In this document: piece by piece, positions 25,480 to 34,533 of the stretch
How positions within the stretch are numbered: position 1 is the first letter of the stretch
How the letters are laid out: each line of letters starts with the position of its first letter
Assembly (NCBI RefSeq): GCF_900105415.1
Contig: NZ_FNSM01000001.1
Span: forward strand, 1,674,001-1,738,000
Direction: 5' to 3'
Source of the DNA: Streptomyces sp. TLI_105
GTDB taxonomy: Bacteria > Actinomycetota > Actinomycetes > Streptomycetales > Streptomycetaceae
Length of the DNA: 64,000 bases
The notes under the pieces: model-generated
Seen by the model: only the letters and a program-made list of their open reading frames with translations
Database searches by the model: none
Told to the model about the DNA's origin: nothing
Made by a program: the position numbers and the translations under genes

Positions 25480-26658
25480 TCACCACCGAACGGGGAGATG
25501 ACGGGTGCCGCGCATGAGCATGCCGGGCAGCCAGTCCAACGCGCCGGGATCCGTGTCGAGTTCCAGCCCCGGGAAACGGTCGAGGACCGTCCGGAGCGCG
25601 ACCTGCGCCTCCAGGCGGGCGAGCGGGGCGCCCAGGCAGTAGTGGACGCCGTGCCCGAAGGCGAGATGGCCGCGCGTGTCGCGGGTGATGTCGAAGCGGT
25701 CCGGGTCGGGGAAGCGCTCGGGGTCGCGGCCGCTGGAGGCGAGCGAGACGAGGACCGGTTCGTACGCGGGGATCACCGTCTCCCCGAAACCGACGGCCTC
25801 CCGGCTGAACCGGTACGTGGCCGTCTCCACCGGCCCCTCCCAGCGCAGCGTCTCCTCGATCAGGCCGTCCAGCAGGCCCGGGTCGGCCCTGAGCGCGGAG
25901 AGCTGCTCGGGGTGGGTGAGCAGCGCCCGTACCGCGTTGGCGATGAGGTTCACGGTGGTCTCGTGGCCCGCGAGCAACAGGAGGTAGGCGAGTCCGCGCA
26001 GTTCGGGCAGGGAGAGCCGGTCGCCGTCCTCGGCGCGGGCGGCGATCAGCGCGGACAGCAGATCGTCGGTGGGTCCGGCGGCCCGCTTGTCCTCGACGAG
26101 TTCGCCGAGGTAGGCGGCGAGGCTCTCGATCGCCTCCCGCTCGGGTTCCGCGCCGCTGGGCGCGACGATCTCGTTCGACCAGCGGCGGAAGGAGTCGCGG
26201 TCGGCGGCCGGTACGCCGAGGAGTTCGCAGATGACGGTGATGGGCAGCGGGAACGCGAGGGCGTCGACGAGATCGGCGCGCCCGGCCGGCTCCATGGCGT
26301 CGAGGAGCTCGTCGGTGAGCCGCTGGACACGGGGGCGCAGCGACTCGACGCGCCGACCGGTGAACTCCCCGGCGATCAGCCGGCGTATCCGCGTGTGGTC
26401 GGGCGGGTCGAGGATCAGCAGGTTGGGGCCGATGAGCTCCTCGTCGAGCATGGTCGTCCCGAGCACGGACGGCGACTTGGACAGTCTCGGGTCGTTGAGC
26501 GCGGCCCGCGCCTCCTCGTGACCGACGACCAGCCAGACCGTGGCCCCGTCGGGTGTGCGCACCTGGTGGACCGGACCGGCCTCGCGCAGTTTCTCGTAGT
26601 ACGGATAAGGGTTCGCGGTGAAATCCGCGCCGTACTCCCCCAGATCGATGACGGACAT
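25480..26658 (-). CDS. Cytochrome P450
   Basis: 392 residues, normal for a soluble bacterial P450. The I-helix oxygen-binding motif is LLLAGHETTVN (about 225-235), the K-helix ExxR pair is EETLRW, and the haem-ligand loop is AFGHGVHYCLGAPLARLE with the cysteine near 343. The substrate is unknown. It is followed by a thioesterase and lies 9 bases beyond a response regulator stop, so the four genes (kinase, regulator, P450, thioesterase) may form one transcript. Confidence 0.9.
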   Translation of the reverse strand: MSVIDLGEYGADFTANPYPYYEKLREAGPVHQVRTPDGATVWLVVGHEEARAALNDPRLSKSPSVLGTTMLDEELIGPNLLILDPPDHTRIRRLIAGEFTGRRVESLRPRVQRLTDELLDAMEPAGRADLVDALAFPLPITVICELLGVPAADRDSFRRWSNEIVAPSGAEPEREAIESLAAYLGELVEDKRAAGPTDDLLSALIAARAEDGDRLSLPELRGLAYLLLLAGHETTVNLIANAVRALLTHPEQLSALRADPGLLDGLIEETLRWEGPVETATYRFSREAVGFGETVIPAYEPVLVSLASSGRDPERFPDPDRFDITRDTRGHLAFGHGVHYCLGAPLARLEAQVALRTVLDRFPGLELDTDPGALDWLPGMLMRGTRHLPVRW

Positions 26659-26667
26659 CGTCCGACC

Positions 26668-27357
26668 CTAGACCTCGTCCTCGCCCTCCGACAGCCCGGC
26701 ATCGTGCACCAGGAGCGCGATCTGGACACGGTTGTTGAGGCCGAGTTTGGCCAGGATCCGCGAGACGTGCGTCTTCACGGTCGGCACGCTCATGTAGAGG
26801 GCGGCGGCGATCTCGGCGTTGGACCGGCCTCGGCCGACGGCCAACGCCACCTCCCGTTCCCGCTCGGCCAGTTCGGCGAGCCGTTCGGCGGCGACGGTAC
26901 GGCGGGTCCTCTCAGGAGGCTCCGCGGGATCCGGCTGCCCGGCGACGTGGGTCATCAACTGGCGGGTGACGGCCGGCGAGAGGACGGGGTCGCCCGCGGC
27001 GACCCGGCGGACGGCGGCGACGATCTCCGCGGGCGGGGTGTCCTTGAGGACGAAACCGGCGGCACCGGCCCGCAGGGCGCGCAGCACCTGCTCGTCGGCG
27101 TGGAAGGTGGTGAGGACGACGACCTCGGGGGCCCCGGGGCCGACGCGGAGCCGCTCGGTGGCGGTGAGGCCGTCCACGTGGGGCATGCGGATGTCCATGA
27201 GGACGACGTCCGGGGCGTGCCGGGCGACGAGTTCGGGGACGTCCCGGCCGTCGGCGCCCTCGCCGACGATCTCGAGGTCGTCGGCGCCGCCGAGCATGAG
27301 GGCGAGGCCCGCGCGGACCAGGGGGTCGTCGTCGACGATGATCAGCCGGATGGTCAT
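26668..27357 (-). CDS. NarL/LuxR-type response regulator
   Basis: 229 residues. Receiver domain with acidic DDD near 9-11, phosphorylation Asp in VVLMDIRMPHVDGL (about 54), Thr in VVLTTF and Lys in FVLKDTPP. The output domain is a LuxR helix-turn-helix (LAEREREVALAVGRGRSNAE, YMSVPTVKTHVSRILAKLGL). ATG 27357 is preferred over upstream in-frame codons. Its partner is the kinase immediately upstream. Confidence 0.9.
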   Translation of the reverse strand: MTIRLIIVDDDPLVRAGLALMLGGADDLEIVGEGADGRDVPELVARHAPDVVLMDIRMPHVDGLTATERLRVGPGAPEVVVLTTFHADEQVLRALRAGAAGFVLKDTPPAEIVAAVRRVAAGDPVLSPAVTRQLMTHVAGQPDPAEPPERTRRTVAAERLAELAEREREVALAVGRGRSNAEIAAALYMSVPTVKTHVSRILAKLGLNNRVQIALLVHDAGLSEGEDEV

Positions 27358-27400
27358 GGGGGCCACGGTAGCCGCGCGCACGGCGGGATCGACCGGAAGC

Positions 27401-28612
27401 TCATGCCGGCCACGGTAGCCAGGCGTGCAGGGCGAAACCGCCGTCGGGGGCCGGGCCGTGCTCCAGCCGGCCGCCGGCGAGGGCGGCGCGTTCGGTGAGG
27501 CCGATGAGGCCCTGGCCGGAGCCGGGGACGTGGGGCACCGGGCCCGCGGGGGCCGGGTTGTGGATGTCGACGGTGAGGCCTTCGCCGGGCCGGCCGCGCA
27601 CGGTGACGGTGACGGTGGTGCCGGGGGCGTGCTTGCGGGCGTTGGTGAGGGCCTCCTGCGCGATGCGGTAGACGGTGCGGCCGGTGGCGGCGGGCACCAC
27701 GGCCGGGTCGTCGACGGTGGTGTCGAGGACGACCTCCGTACCGGCCTCGCGGGACTCGTCGACCAGTGCGTCGAGGGTGGCGAGGGTGGGCTGGGGCCGG
27801 TCGCCGTCGCCGTTCTCGCCGGGGGCGCGCAGGACGCCGATGATCTCGCGGAGGTCCTGGAGGGCTTCGTGGGCGCTGTCGCGGATGACTCCGGCGGCGC
27901 GGGCGATCTGCTCGGGCGGGGCGTCCGGCCGGAACTCCAGGGCTCCGGCGTGCACGCTCAGCAGGGTGAGCCGGTGGGCGAGCACGTCGTGCATCTCGCG
28001 GGCGATGGCCTCGCGGGCGAGCCGCTGGGCCTGGGCGGCGCGCAGTTCGGCCTCTGCCTCGGCGCGGCGGGCCCGCTCCCTGAGTGCTTCGACGAGCTGG
28101 CGCCGGGAGCGGACGAGCATGCCCCAGGCGGTGACGAGGAGGATGAGGATGAAGCCGAGGGCGACGGAGAGACCGGCGTTGGTGGTGGGGTCGGGGCGGA
28201 CGAAGACCTGGGCGGCGGAGGTGGCGACGGCGAGCGCGCCGATCCAGGCGATCTCGCGGAACGGGCGGCGCACGGCGACGCTGAACAGGCTCGCGAGGAG
28301 GGCCCCGGCGGCGACCGGGGCCACGAGGTTCGCCAGGGAGAGGGCGACGGCGAGCCCGACGGGCCACCGTCGGCGCAGCCAGAGGGCGCAGCAGGCGGCG
28401 GCACCGGCCAGTTGGTCGAGGAGGGTGACGGTCTCGCTGGTGTACTGCGCGCTGGCGTCGGCGGCGAGCAGGCCGACGAACGCGGCGAGGAGGAACAGGG
28501 CGGTGTCCACGGCCCAGTCGCGGGCGGTACGGCGGGGCCGGGCCGCCCCGCTCCCGCCCGGTTCGACCAGGTGGGAGGGGAGCAGCCAACGCTGCCGGTC
28601 CGTACGAGTCAT
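27401..28612 (-). CDS. NarL-type sensor histidine kinase
   Basis: 403 residues. Four to five membrane helices in the first 170 residues, then the dimerisation/phosphoacceptor motif AREMHDVLAHRLTLLSVHAG (His near 206) and a HATPase_c domain (RIAQEALTNARKHAPG, GSGQGLIGLTERAALAGG). There is no large external sensor domain, so it probably senses the membrane. Pairs with the regulator at 26668-27357. Confidence 0.9.
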   Translation of the reverse strand: MTRTDRQRWLLPSHLVEPGGSGAARPRRTARDWAVDTALFLLAAFVGLLAADASAQYTSETVTLLDQLAGAAACCALWLRRRWPVGLAVALSLANLVAPVAAGALLASLFSVAVRRPFREIAWIGALAVATSAAQVFVRPDPTTNAGLSVALGFILILLVTAWGMLVRSRRQLVEALRERARRAEAEAELRAAQAQRLAREAIAREMHDVLAHRLTLLSVHAGALEFRPDAPPEQIARAAGVIRDSAHEALQDLREIIGVLRAPGENGDGDRPQPTLATLDALVDESREAGTEVVLDTTVDDPAVVPAATGRTVYRIAQEALTNARKHAPGTTVTVTVRGRPGEGLTVDIHNPAPAGPVPHVPGSGQGLIGLTERAALAGGRLEHGPAPDGGFALHAWLPWPA

Positions 28613-28679
28613 GTCCGCAAATGTACGCAGGCCGGGCGCGTGCCGGCGGTCGTACGGGCCGTCGGGCTACCGGAGTCGG

Positions 28680-28707
28680 CGAGGTCGATACTTTGGTATC
28701 GACCTCG
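28680..28707. promoter_or_regulatory. 12-bp-arm palindrome between divergent genes
   Basis: CGAGGTCGATAC-TTTG-GTATCGACCTCG is a perfect inverted repeat in the 146 bp between the kinase gene and a small membrane protein gene. The position and symmetry suit an operator; a hairpin with this loop is the alternative. Confidence 0.55.
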
Positions 28708-28758
28708 ATGGACGAACGGCGGACGCGGCCGGTCGGCCCTCCCCTCCATGATCGGATC

Positions 28759-28980
28759 ATGAAGGGATTTCTTGAGGGTTTCGGGGCCTTGCTGCTGGTG
28801 TCCGGCATCGCCGGAGTGATCCGTGAGCTGACCGACGGCTGGTTCAGGTTCCTGGGTCTGACCCGGTTCCTCACGGAGAACGTGTGGTTCCTGCAGGGCC
28901 GGGAGCTGTTCGCGAACATCGTGATCGCGGTCCTCGGGCTGGTCCTCGCGATCGCGGGGAGCCGAAGAGCCGAGGCCTGA
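28759..28980 (+). CDS. Small membrane protein of unknown function
   Basis: 73 residues with two hydrophobic segments (about 6-22: GFGALLLVSGIAGVIRE, and 52-68: NIVIAVLGLVLAIAGSR). No strong ribosome binding site precedes ATG 28759; an in-frame upstream ATG at 28708 is possible, which would place the start right beside the palindrome. No known family. It diverges from the two-component kinase. Confidence 0.5.
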   Translation: MKGFLEGFGALLLVSGIAGVIRELTDGWFRFLGLTRFLTENVWFLQGRELFANIVIAVLGLVLAIAGSRRAEA

Positions 28981-28992
28981 GCCCCCGCGGGG

Positions 28993-29352
28993 TCAGGTGC
29001 TCGCCGCGTTGAGGCGGGTGACCTCGGCGAGGTGCTCGGCCATGCGGTGGGACACGGAGCCGCTGGTGTAGATGACGCCGCCGATGACGGCCACGGGCAC
29101 GGACGCGCCGAGAACGGCGAGGAGTTCGGGCCAGTCGCGCTCGTTGACGCAGCGGCTGTCGCTGTTGTGGAGGTTCTCGCTGGTGAACCGGGAGGTGCAC
29201 TCGCGGCCGCGCTCACCGGTCTCGTAGGGCGTGAAGAGGAGCACCGCGAGCCAGATCCACAGGAGCACGGCCACGGCGAGGAGTCCGAGACCCCATGCCC
29301 GGGTGCGTCGGGCACGGGCGCGGAACGCATTGTCGTACACGAGTGAACGCAT
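28993..29352 (-). CDS. Two-helix membrane protein of unknown function
   Basis: 119 residues. Helix 1 at about 20-40 (GLGLLAVAVLLWIWLAVLLF), an extracytoplasmic loop with two cysteines (RECTSRF, DSRCVNE) that may form a disulphide, helix 2 at about 76-95, and a short cytoplasmic tail. No known domain. It lies 11 bases after the stop of the DMT exporter gene on the same strand. Confidence 0.6.
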   Translation of the reverse strand: MRSLVYDNAFRARARRTRAWGLGLLAVAVLLWIWLAVLLFTPYETGERGRECTSRFTSENLHNSDSRCVNERDWPELLAVLGASVPVAVIGGVIYTSGSVSHRMAEHLAEVTRLNAAST

Positions 29353-29363
29353 GGTCGAAGAAC

Positions 29364-30290
29364 CTACCCGGCGTCCTTGTCGGCCGTGCGGCGGCCCCAG
29401 CTCGTCCCCGCGAGGACCAGTACGGCACCCGCGAGGCCGAGGGCGCCGGGACGGTCGCCGGCGAGGGCGATGCCCGCGGCGGCGGCCCAGAGCGGCTCCG
29501 TGCCGAGCAGGAGGCTGACCCGGGAGGGCGAGGTGCGGCGGACGGCCCACATCTGCACGAAGAAGGCGAAGAGCGTGCAGAAGACGGAGAGGAAGAGGAG
29601 CCCGGCCCACTCGCGCGGGCCGAAGTCGAGGGCGACGGCCCAGGGCGAGGCGCCGGTGCCGGGGAGGGCGGCGATGACGGCGAACACGGCGACGGCGGAG
29701 CCGAGCTGGACGGTGGTGAGGGAGAGCGAGTCGGCCGACCGGACCGCCTTGATCCGGGACATGGCCAGGACGTGGACGGTGCGGGCGAGGGCGGCGAGCA
29801 GCATGAGCAGATCGCCGAGGGAGGGGGCGGTGAAGCCTCCGCCCTGGGTCAGCAGGACGACACCGGTGACGGAGAGCGCGGCGGCGGCGAGGAAGGCGCG
29901 GGGTGGGAGGGCCCGGGTGACGGCGGCCTCGGCGAGGGGGGTGAAGATCATGGTGAGGCTGATGATCAGGCCCGCGTTGGTGGCGGAGGTGTGGACGACG
30001 CCGTACGTCTCCAGGAGGAAGATCCCGCTGAGGATCAGCCCGAGGGTCGCGGCGCCGCGCCACTGGGCCGCGCTCAGGGCCCGGAGCCTGCTCCACCCGG
30101 CGGCGACGAGGACGGGCAGCACCACGGCGAACCGCAGCACGAGGACCGCGATGACGGTGTGGCCGGTGGTGATGCCCTTGGCCGCGAGATAACTGGCGCC
30201 CCAGACGAGGGCGACGAGCAGGACGGGCAGGTCGGTGAGCCAGGCACGACGCGGGGCGCCGAGGGACACGGGTGCGGCGATCGAGGACAT
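29364..30290 (-). CDS. EamA/DMT superfamily exporter
   Basis: About 308 residues from ATG 30290. Ten hydrophobic helices arranged as two EamA repeats; VLLVALVWGASYLAAKGITT opens the first, and LLGTEPLWAAAAGIALAGDR is the typical end of the second. It exports a small metabolite that cannot be named. The start at 30344 would add 18 residues without hydrophobic character, so the shorter form is preferred. Confidence 0.85.
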   Translation of the reverse strand: MSSIAAPVSLGAPRRAWLTDLPVLLVALVWGASYLAAKGITTGHTVIAVLVLRFAVVLPVLVAAGWSRLRALSAAQWRGAATLGLILSGIFLLETYGVVHTSATNAGLIISLTMIFTPLAEAAVTRALPPRAFLAAAALSVTGVVLLTQGGGFTAPSLGDLLMLLAALARTVHVLAMSRIKAVRSADSLSLTTVQLGSAVAVFAVIAALPGTGASPWAVALDFGPREWAGLLFLSVFCTLFAFFVQMWAVRRTSPSRVSLLLGTEPLWAAAAGIALAGDRPGALGLAGAVLVLAGTSWGRRTADKDAG

Positions 30291-30417
30291 CGCGAGCCGG
30301 TTCTCCCACTCTTCTGACGGGGTGGAGACTTCGACGGCTCGCACTCGGAGCGATCACCGTACCCGGACAGGCCCGTGGCGGCTACACCTTTCCTTCGGCC
30401 CGACTCGGCGGCTCTGG

Positions 30418-30678
30418 TCAGTGACTCCCGTACGTGGGGCGGCCGGCCAGTTCGTACGTGTGGAGGGCGACGCCCGCGGCGGTGGTGCGCGCGTCGGTGA
30501 GGCGGAAGGCGGTGGGGCGGGCGAAGAGCTCGGTGATGCGCCGTCCGAAGTCCTCGTCGCCGAACGGCACGGACCAGCCGCCGTGCTGGAAGCCGTCGCC
30601 GGGGTCCTCCTCGGGGCCTCCGGGGGCCTGGATGACGCCGTCGAGGGTGAGGAACCGGGGGAGGCTGAGGGTGGCCAT
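30418..30678 (-). pseudogene. DHFR-like (RibD C-terminal) protein with internal deletion
   Basis: 86 residues where the family has about 190. Residues 1-51 (LSLPRFLTLDGVIQAPGGPE, GGWSVPFGDEDFGRRITELF) are the normal N-terminus. Then, without frameshift, the sequence continues with the family's last segment (FRLTDARTTAAGVALHTYEL, AGRPTYG). About 100 residues, including most of the Rossmann-like core, are missing. The frame is intact, so it is an in-frame deletion; the product is unlikely to bind NADPH. Confidence 0.7.
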
Positions 30679-30861
30679 GGCGGGCGCCCTTTCTGTACTC
30701 CGGACCATCGTGTCCCACCCCTTCCGGCTCCACCGCACGACAGAAGTCATCGGTACTCGGGGCGGTGTCTCGCCGGTCGGTTCGGGCGCCCGGTCGCCGG
30801 TCGGCTCGGCGTCCGATTCCCGCCAGCGTCCGGGCGCCCCGCCGACTTTCATTGAACCCGC

Positions 30862-30873
30862 AACCAGTTGGTT
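30862..30873. promoter_or_regulatory. Possible TetR-type operator upstream of the SDR gene
   Basis: AACCA-GT-TGGTT is an inverted repeat 21 bases upstream of the SDR start, in an otherwise AT-richer stretch. SDR genes of this kind are often repressed by TetR proteins; no TetR gene is adjacent here. Confidence 0.4.
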
Positions 30874-30893
30874 CTTCTCACGGAGGTTTCGGG

Positions 30894-31634
30894 ATGTCCA
30901 CGATGAACGGCACGGCGGTCCTGGTGACGGGCGGCAGCCGGGGGATCGGCGCGGCGACGACGGTGCGGCTGGCCCAGGAGGGCGCCGACGTGGCCTTCAC
31001 CTACGTCCAGGACGAGGCGCGGGCCAAGGAGGTCGCCGCGCGGATCGAGGCGGCCGGCCGCAAGGCGCTGCCCCTGCGGGCCGACGCGGCCGACGCCGGG
31101 GACGCGGCGGGCGCGGTGGAGTGGGCGGCGGATGCCCTCGGCCGTCTCGACGTCCTGGTGAACAACGTCGGCGCCGGGGTCCTCGGCCCGCTGGAGTCGC
31201 TCTCCCTCGCGGACGTGGACCGGGTCCTGGCGGTGAACGTCCGGGCGGCCTTCCTCGCCTCGCAGGCGGCGGCCGCGCGACTGCCCGAGGGCGGCCGGAT
31301 CGTCACGATCGGCACCTGCATGACCCAGCGGGTGCCGGGCCCCGGCGGGAGCCTCTACACGATGAGCAAGGCCGCGTTGATCGGCCTGACGAAGGCGCTC
31401 GCCCGGGAGCTGGGCGGGCGCGGCATCACGGCGAACATCGTCCACCCCGGCCCCGTCGACACCGACATGAACCCGGCGGACGGGCCGTACGCGGAGGGGC
31501 AGGCGGCCATGACGGCGCTCGGCCGCTTCGGCACCCCGGACGAGGTGGCGGCGATGGTCGCCTTCCTGGCGGGGCCGGGCGGGCGGTACGTGACGGGCGC
31601 CGAGTTCTCGGTGGACGGCGGGCACGCGGCCTAG
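30894..31634 (+). CDS. Short-chain dehydrogenase/reductase
   Basis: 246 residues from ATG 30894, after ACGGAGG. The cofactor motif TGGSRGIG is at about 12-19, LVNNVGAGVLG follows the NNAG pattern, and the catalytic YTMSK lies near 158-162. Thirteen residues before the Tyr, where the classical catalytic Ser is expected, the sequence reads IGTCMTQ, with Thr/Cys in place of Ser. The end VTGAEFSVDGG is normal. The substrate is unknown. Confidence 0.85.
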   Translation: MSTMNGTAVLVTGGSRGIGAATTVRLAQEGADVAFTYVQDEARAKEVAARIEAAGRKALPLRADAADAGDAAGAVEWAADALGRLDVLVNNVGAGVLGPLESLSLADVDRVLAVNVRAAFLASQAAAARLPEGGRIVTIGTCMTQRVPGPGGSLYTMSKAALIGLTKALARELGGRGITANIVHPGPVDTDMNPADGPYAEGQAAMTALGRFGTPDEVAAMVAFLAGPGGRYVTGAEFSVDGGHAA

Positions 31635-31667
31635 GCGCGTCTGACGATCCCCAGGAGGGAACGGTTA

Positions 31668-31709
31668 CGCGAGGGCGCACCGGTGCTGTCGGGTCGGTGC
31701 GCCCTCGCG
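31668..31709. terminator. Bidirectional terminator between SDR and allantoicase genes
   Basis: CGCGAGGGCGCACCG and CGGTGCGCCCTCGCG are perfect 15-bp arms around a 12-base loop, placed between two convergent genes. Confidence 0.75.
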
Positions 31710-31753
31710 GGCCGGGCGGGGTGTCGTGCCCGCCCAGTCGGTGGAGGAGTCGG

Positions 31754-32869
31754 TCAGCCGCCGAGCTCCTGGTGGCGGGCGGTCAGCCGCGCCGTACCGG
31801 CCTCCGTGAGGGAGCCGAAGAGACGGAGGCGGGAGATGCCGCCGTCCGGGTAGATGTCGATCCGGACGCGGGAGCCGACGGCCGGGGTGTCGAGCACGAA
31901 CCGGTGGTTGGTGTCGGGCTGGAGGCGGGTCCGGGGCAGGATCTCGGTCCACTCCTCCGATCCCTCGGCCGCGACGGAGAGGGCGGCCCAGCCCGCGCTG
32001 TTGCCCTTGAGGTAGGCGGTGTCGATCTCGACGGCGCGGATCTCGGACTCGGCGACCAGGCCGTAGCGGATCCAGTCGTTGCCCTTGTCGCGGCGGCGGC
32101 GGGTCTCCCAGCCGTCGTCCATCTTGCGGGAGCGGCCCGGCTGGATGGTGTTGGTGGCCGGGGAGTAGAAGCGGTCCGAGGCGTCCTCGACCTGGCCGCC
32201 GTTCTCCAGGGCCGCGAGGTCGAAGGTGCCGAGGACACCGAGCCAGGCCGGGTCCGGGGCGACCTCGCCGTAGACGCGGAGGCGGGCGATGCCGCCGTCG
32301 GGGTGCTGGTTGACGCGCAGGTGCGTGAAGCGCTGCTCGACGTCGACGGCGAAGCCGTTGGCGGCGTGGCCGCCGACGGCGGTGCGCGGGACCAGCGTCG
32401 TCCACTTCACGTCGTCGGCGAGGAGCTCCTCGGGCGAGGGCGAGCCGGCCACGGAGGTGGCCTCGACGGAGACGGCCTGCGGGTAGTTGCCGCGGAAGTG
32501 GGCGGTGTCGACGACGATGCCGCGGACGACGCCGGGCGCGCCGAGGCGTACGAGGGCCCAGTCGTGGTCGTCCTCGGTGGGGTGCGGCTGCTGGGCCGAG
32601 ACACCGCGGCGGCGGCGGGTCTCCCAGCCGTCCATGATCTTGCCCTTGTGGCCGAAGTGCTCGGGGTCGAACTCGGCGGCCTCGGGCTTGAGCAGGTTCT
32701 CGCGCTCGGCGAAGAACTCGTCGTTGGCCGCGATGACGCCCGCGCCCAGGCGCCGGTCCGCGAGGTCCGCGTACTGGGTGAAGGGGAAGTCGGCCGTCCG
32801 GTAGTCGGCGTACGGGTCGCCGCCGCCGTAGGGGCTCGCGTCACCGGTGAAGCTGGGTATGGACGACAC
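31754..32869 (-). CDS. alc: Allantoicase
   Basis: 371 residues. The enzyme hydrolyses allantoate to ureidoglycolate and urea. Two homologous halves are visible: KIMDGWETRRRR...DWALVRLGAPG (about 78-115) and KMDDGWETRRRR...DWIRYGLVAE (about 250-282), the duplicated allantoicase domain. GTG 32869 lies one base after the allantoinase stop region and follows GAAAGGAAC, so translation is coupled. Together with allB it forms the allantoin operon. Confidence 0.92.
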   Translation of the reverse strand: MSSIPSFTGDASPYGGGDPYADYRTADFPFTQYADLADRRLGAGVIAANDEFFAERENLLKPEAAEFDPEHFGHKGKIMDGWETRRRRGVSAQQPHPTEDDHDWALVRLGAPGVVRGIVVDTAHFRGNYPQAVSVEATSVAGSPSPEELLADDVKWTTLVPRTAVGGHAANGFAVDVEQRFTHLRVNQHPDGGIARLRVYGEVAPDPAWLGVLGTFDLAALENGGQVEDASDRFYSPATNTIQPGRSRKMDDGWETRRRRDKGNDWIRYGLVAESEIRAVEIDTAYLKGNSAGWAALSVAAEGSEEWTEILPRTRLQPDTNHRFVLDTPAVGSRVRIDIYPDGGISRLRLFGSLTEAGTARLTARHQELGG

Positions 32870-32870
32870 G

Positions 32871-34205
32871 TCAGTTGTTCCTTTCGAGGAGGCGGCCGGA
32901 GGGCTCGGCGAGGGTGCCGTGGTCGGCGATCCGCTCTCCACGCAGCCAGGTGGAGGTGACGACGCCGCTGAGGGTCTTGCCCGCGTAGGCGGTGATCCGG
33001 TTGCGGTGCTGGAGCTCGGCCGGGTCGACGGTGAAGGTGGCGTCGGGGGCGAGGACGGCGAAGTCGGCGTCGCGGCCGGCCTCGATGGCGCCCTTGCGGG
33101 TGAGTCCGGCGAGCCGGGCCGGGCCCTCGGACATCCAGCGGACGACGTCCTCCAGGGTGTGGCCGCGGCGGCGGGCCTCGGTCCAGATGGCCGGCAGGCC
33201 GAGCTGGAGGGAGGAGATGCCGCCCCAGGCGGAGGCGAAGTCCGGGGTCTTCAGGTCGGCGGTGGACGGGGAGTGGTCGGAGACGATGCAGTCGATCGTG
33301 CCGTCCGCGAGCCCCTGCCACAGGGCGTCCTGGTTCGAGGCCTCGCGGATGGGCGGGCAGCACTTGAACTCGGTGGCGCCGTCCGGGATCTCCTCGGCGG
33401 TGAGCGTGAGGAAGTGCGGGCAGGACTCGACGGTGATCTTCACGCCCTCGGCCTTGGCGGCGGCGATGGCCGGCAGCGCGTCCGAGGAGGAGAGGTGCAG
33501 GACGTGGACGCGGGCGTTGAGCCGGCGGGCCTGGTTGATCAGGTTCTCGATGGCCGTGTTCTCGGCGTCCCGGGGGCGGGAGGCGAGGAAGTCGGCGTAC
33601 GCGCCGCCCGACCGCTGGGGCGCGGCGGCGAGGTGGTGCGGGTCCTCGGCGTGCACGATCATCAGGCCGTCGAAGCCGGAGATCTCGGCGAGCGAGTTGG
33701 CCAGCTGCTCCTGGTCGAGCTCCGGGAACTCCTCGACGCCGGAGGGCGAGAGGAAGCACTTGAAGCCGAAGACGCCGGCGTCGTGGAGGGGGCGCAGGTC
33801 CTTGACGTTGTCGGGCAGGGCGCCGCCCCAGAAGCCGACGTCGATGTGGGCCTTGCTGCGGGCGACCTCCTGCTTGACGCGCAGGTTCTCCACGGTGGTG
33901 GTCGGGGGCAGCGAGTTGAGCGGCATGTCGAGCAGGGTGGTGATGCCGCCGACGGCGGCCGCGCGGGTGGCGGTCCAGAAGCCCTCCCACTCGGTGCGGC
34001 CCGGGTCGTTCACGTGGACGTGGGTGTCGACGAGTCCGGGGAGGACGACGTCGTCGCCGACGTCCTCGAGCCGGGCACCGGCGGGCACCTCGGCGTCGTA
34101 CGGCAGCACGGCCGCGATCGTCCCTCCGGAGACGGCGATCGACGCCGGGCGCGTCCCCTCGGGGGTGATGACGCGTGTCGAGCGCAGGACCAGGTTGACG
34201 TCCAC
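32871..34205 (-). CDS. allB: Allantoinase
   Basis: 444 residues. The amidohydrolase hydrolyses allantoin to allantoate. Metal ligands: [15 protein letters not shown] (HxH near 61-63), the carboxylated lysine in [11 protein letters not shown] (near 149), [18 protein letters not shown], and the Asp in VSDHSPST. Start GTG 34205 follows AAGGGG. It is the first gene of the allantoin operon, and its promoter region carries both operator motifs shared with other units in this window. Confidence 0.93.
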   Translation of the reverse strand: MDVNLVLRSTRVITPEGTRPASIAVSGGTIAAVLPYDAEVPAGARLEDVGDDVVLPGLVDTHVHVNDPGRTEWEGFWTATRAAAVGGITTLLDMPLNSLPPTTTVENLRVKQEVARSKAHIDVGFWGGALPDNVKDLRPLHDAGVFGFKCFLSPSGVEEFPELDQEQLANSLAEISGFDGLMIVHAEDPHHLAAAPQRSGGAYADFLASRPRDAENTAIENLINQARRLNARVHVLHLSSSDALPAIAAAKAEGVKITVESCPHFLTLTAEEIPDGATEFKCCPPIREASNQDALWQGLADGTIDCIVSDHSPSTADLKTPDFASAWGGISSLQLGLPAIWTEARRRGHTLEDVVRWMSEGPARLAGLTRKGAIEAGRDADFAVLAPDATFTVDPAELQHRNRITAYAGKTLSGVVTSTWLRGERIADHGTLAEPSGRLLERNN

Positions 34206-34237
34206 CCGTACCCCTTCTTGAAGCACTTCAACGGGAA

Positions 34238-34256
34238 TTTCAACGAACTGTTGAAA
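34238..34256. promoter_or_regulatory. Shared operator (TCAAC-N5-GTTGA type) at allB
   Basis: TTTCAAC-GAACT-GTTGAAA has perfect 7-bp arms and lies 33 bases upstream of the allB start. A further half-site TTCAAC is at 34227-34232. The same arms and spacing recur upstream of aceB, the OHCU decarboxylase gene and the catalase gene. Confidence 0.65.
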
Positions 34257-34334
34257 AGGAGTCTTCACTTCCGAGCGAGGGGTCGTCAAGGGCACACTTC
34301 CAGCATCGGCCGCCGAGGGACCCGCCTTAGAGGT

Positions 34335-34349
34335 TTCCACAAAGTGGAA
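34335..34349. promoter_or_regulatory. Shared IclR-type operator (TTCC-N7-GGAA) between allB and allR
   Basis: TTCCAC-AAA-GTGGAA is a perfect 6+3+6 palindrome in the allB-allR divergent region. The aligned 15-bp sites TTCCACCATGAGGAA (aceB) and TTCCGCAATACGGAA (hyi) share its frame, so a common regulator is likely. Confidence 0.6.
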
Positions 34350-34533
34350 TGGAAATTTCGTACAGTAGAAGGTAGCTCTACACATGCGAGCCGGACCCGG
34401 ACCGCTCCGGGCCGTCACCTACACCGGACAAACACCCCCTGACCGGCGCTGACGCCAGTACCGGGGCCGTGTGCCCCGGTCGGCGGCCCGGTAGGCTGCT
34501 GCCTTGCCCGCCTGCCCCGAAAGGACCGTTGAC

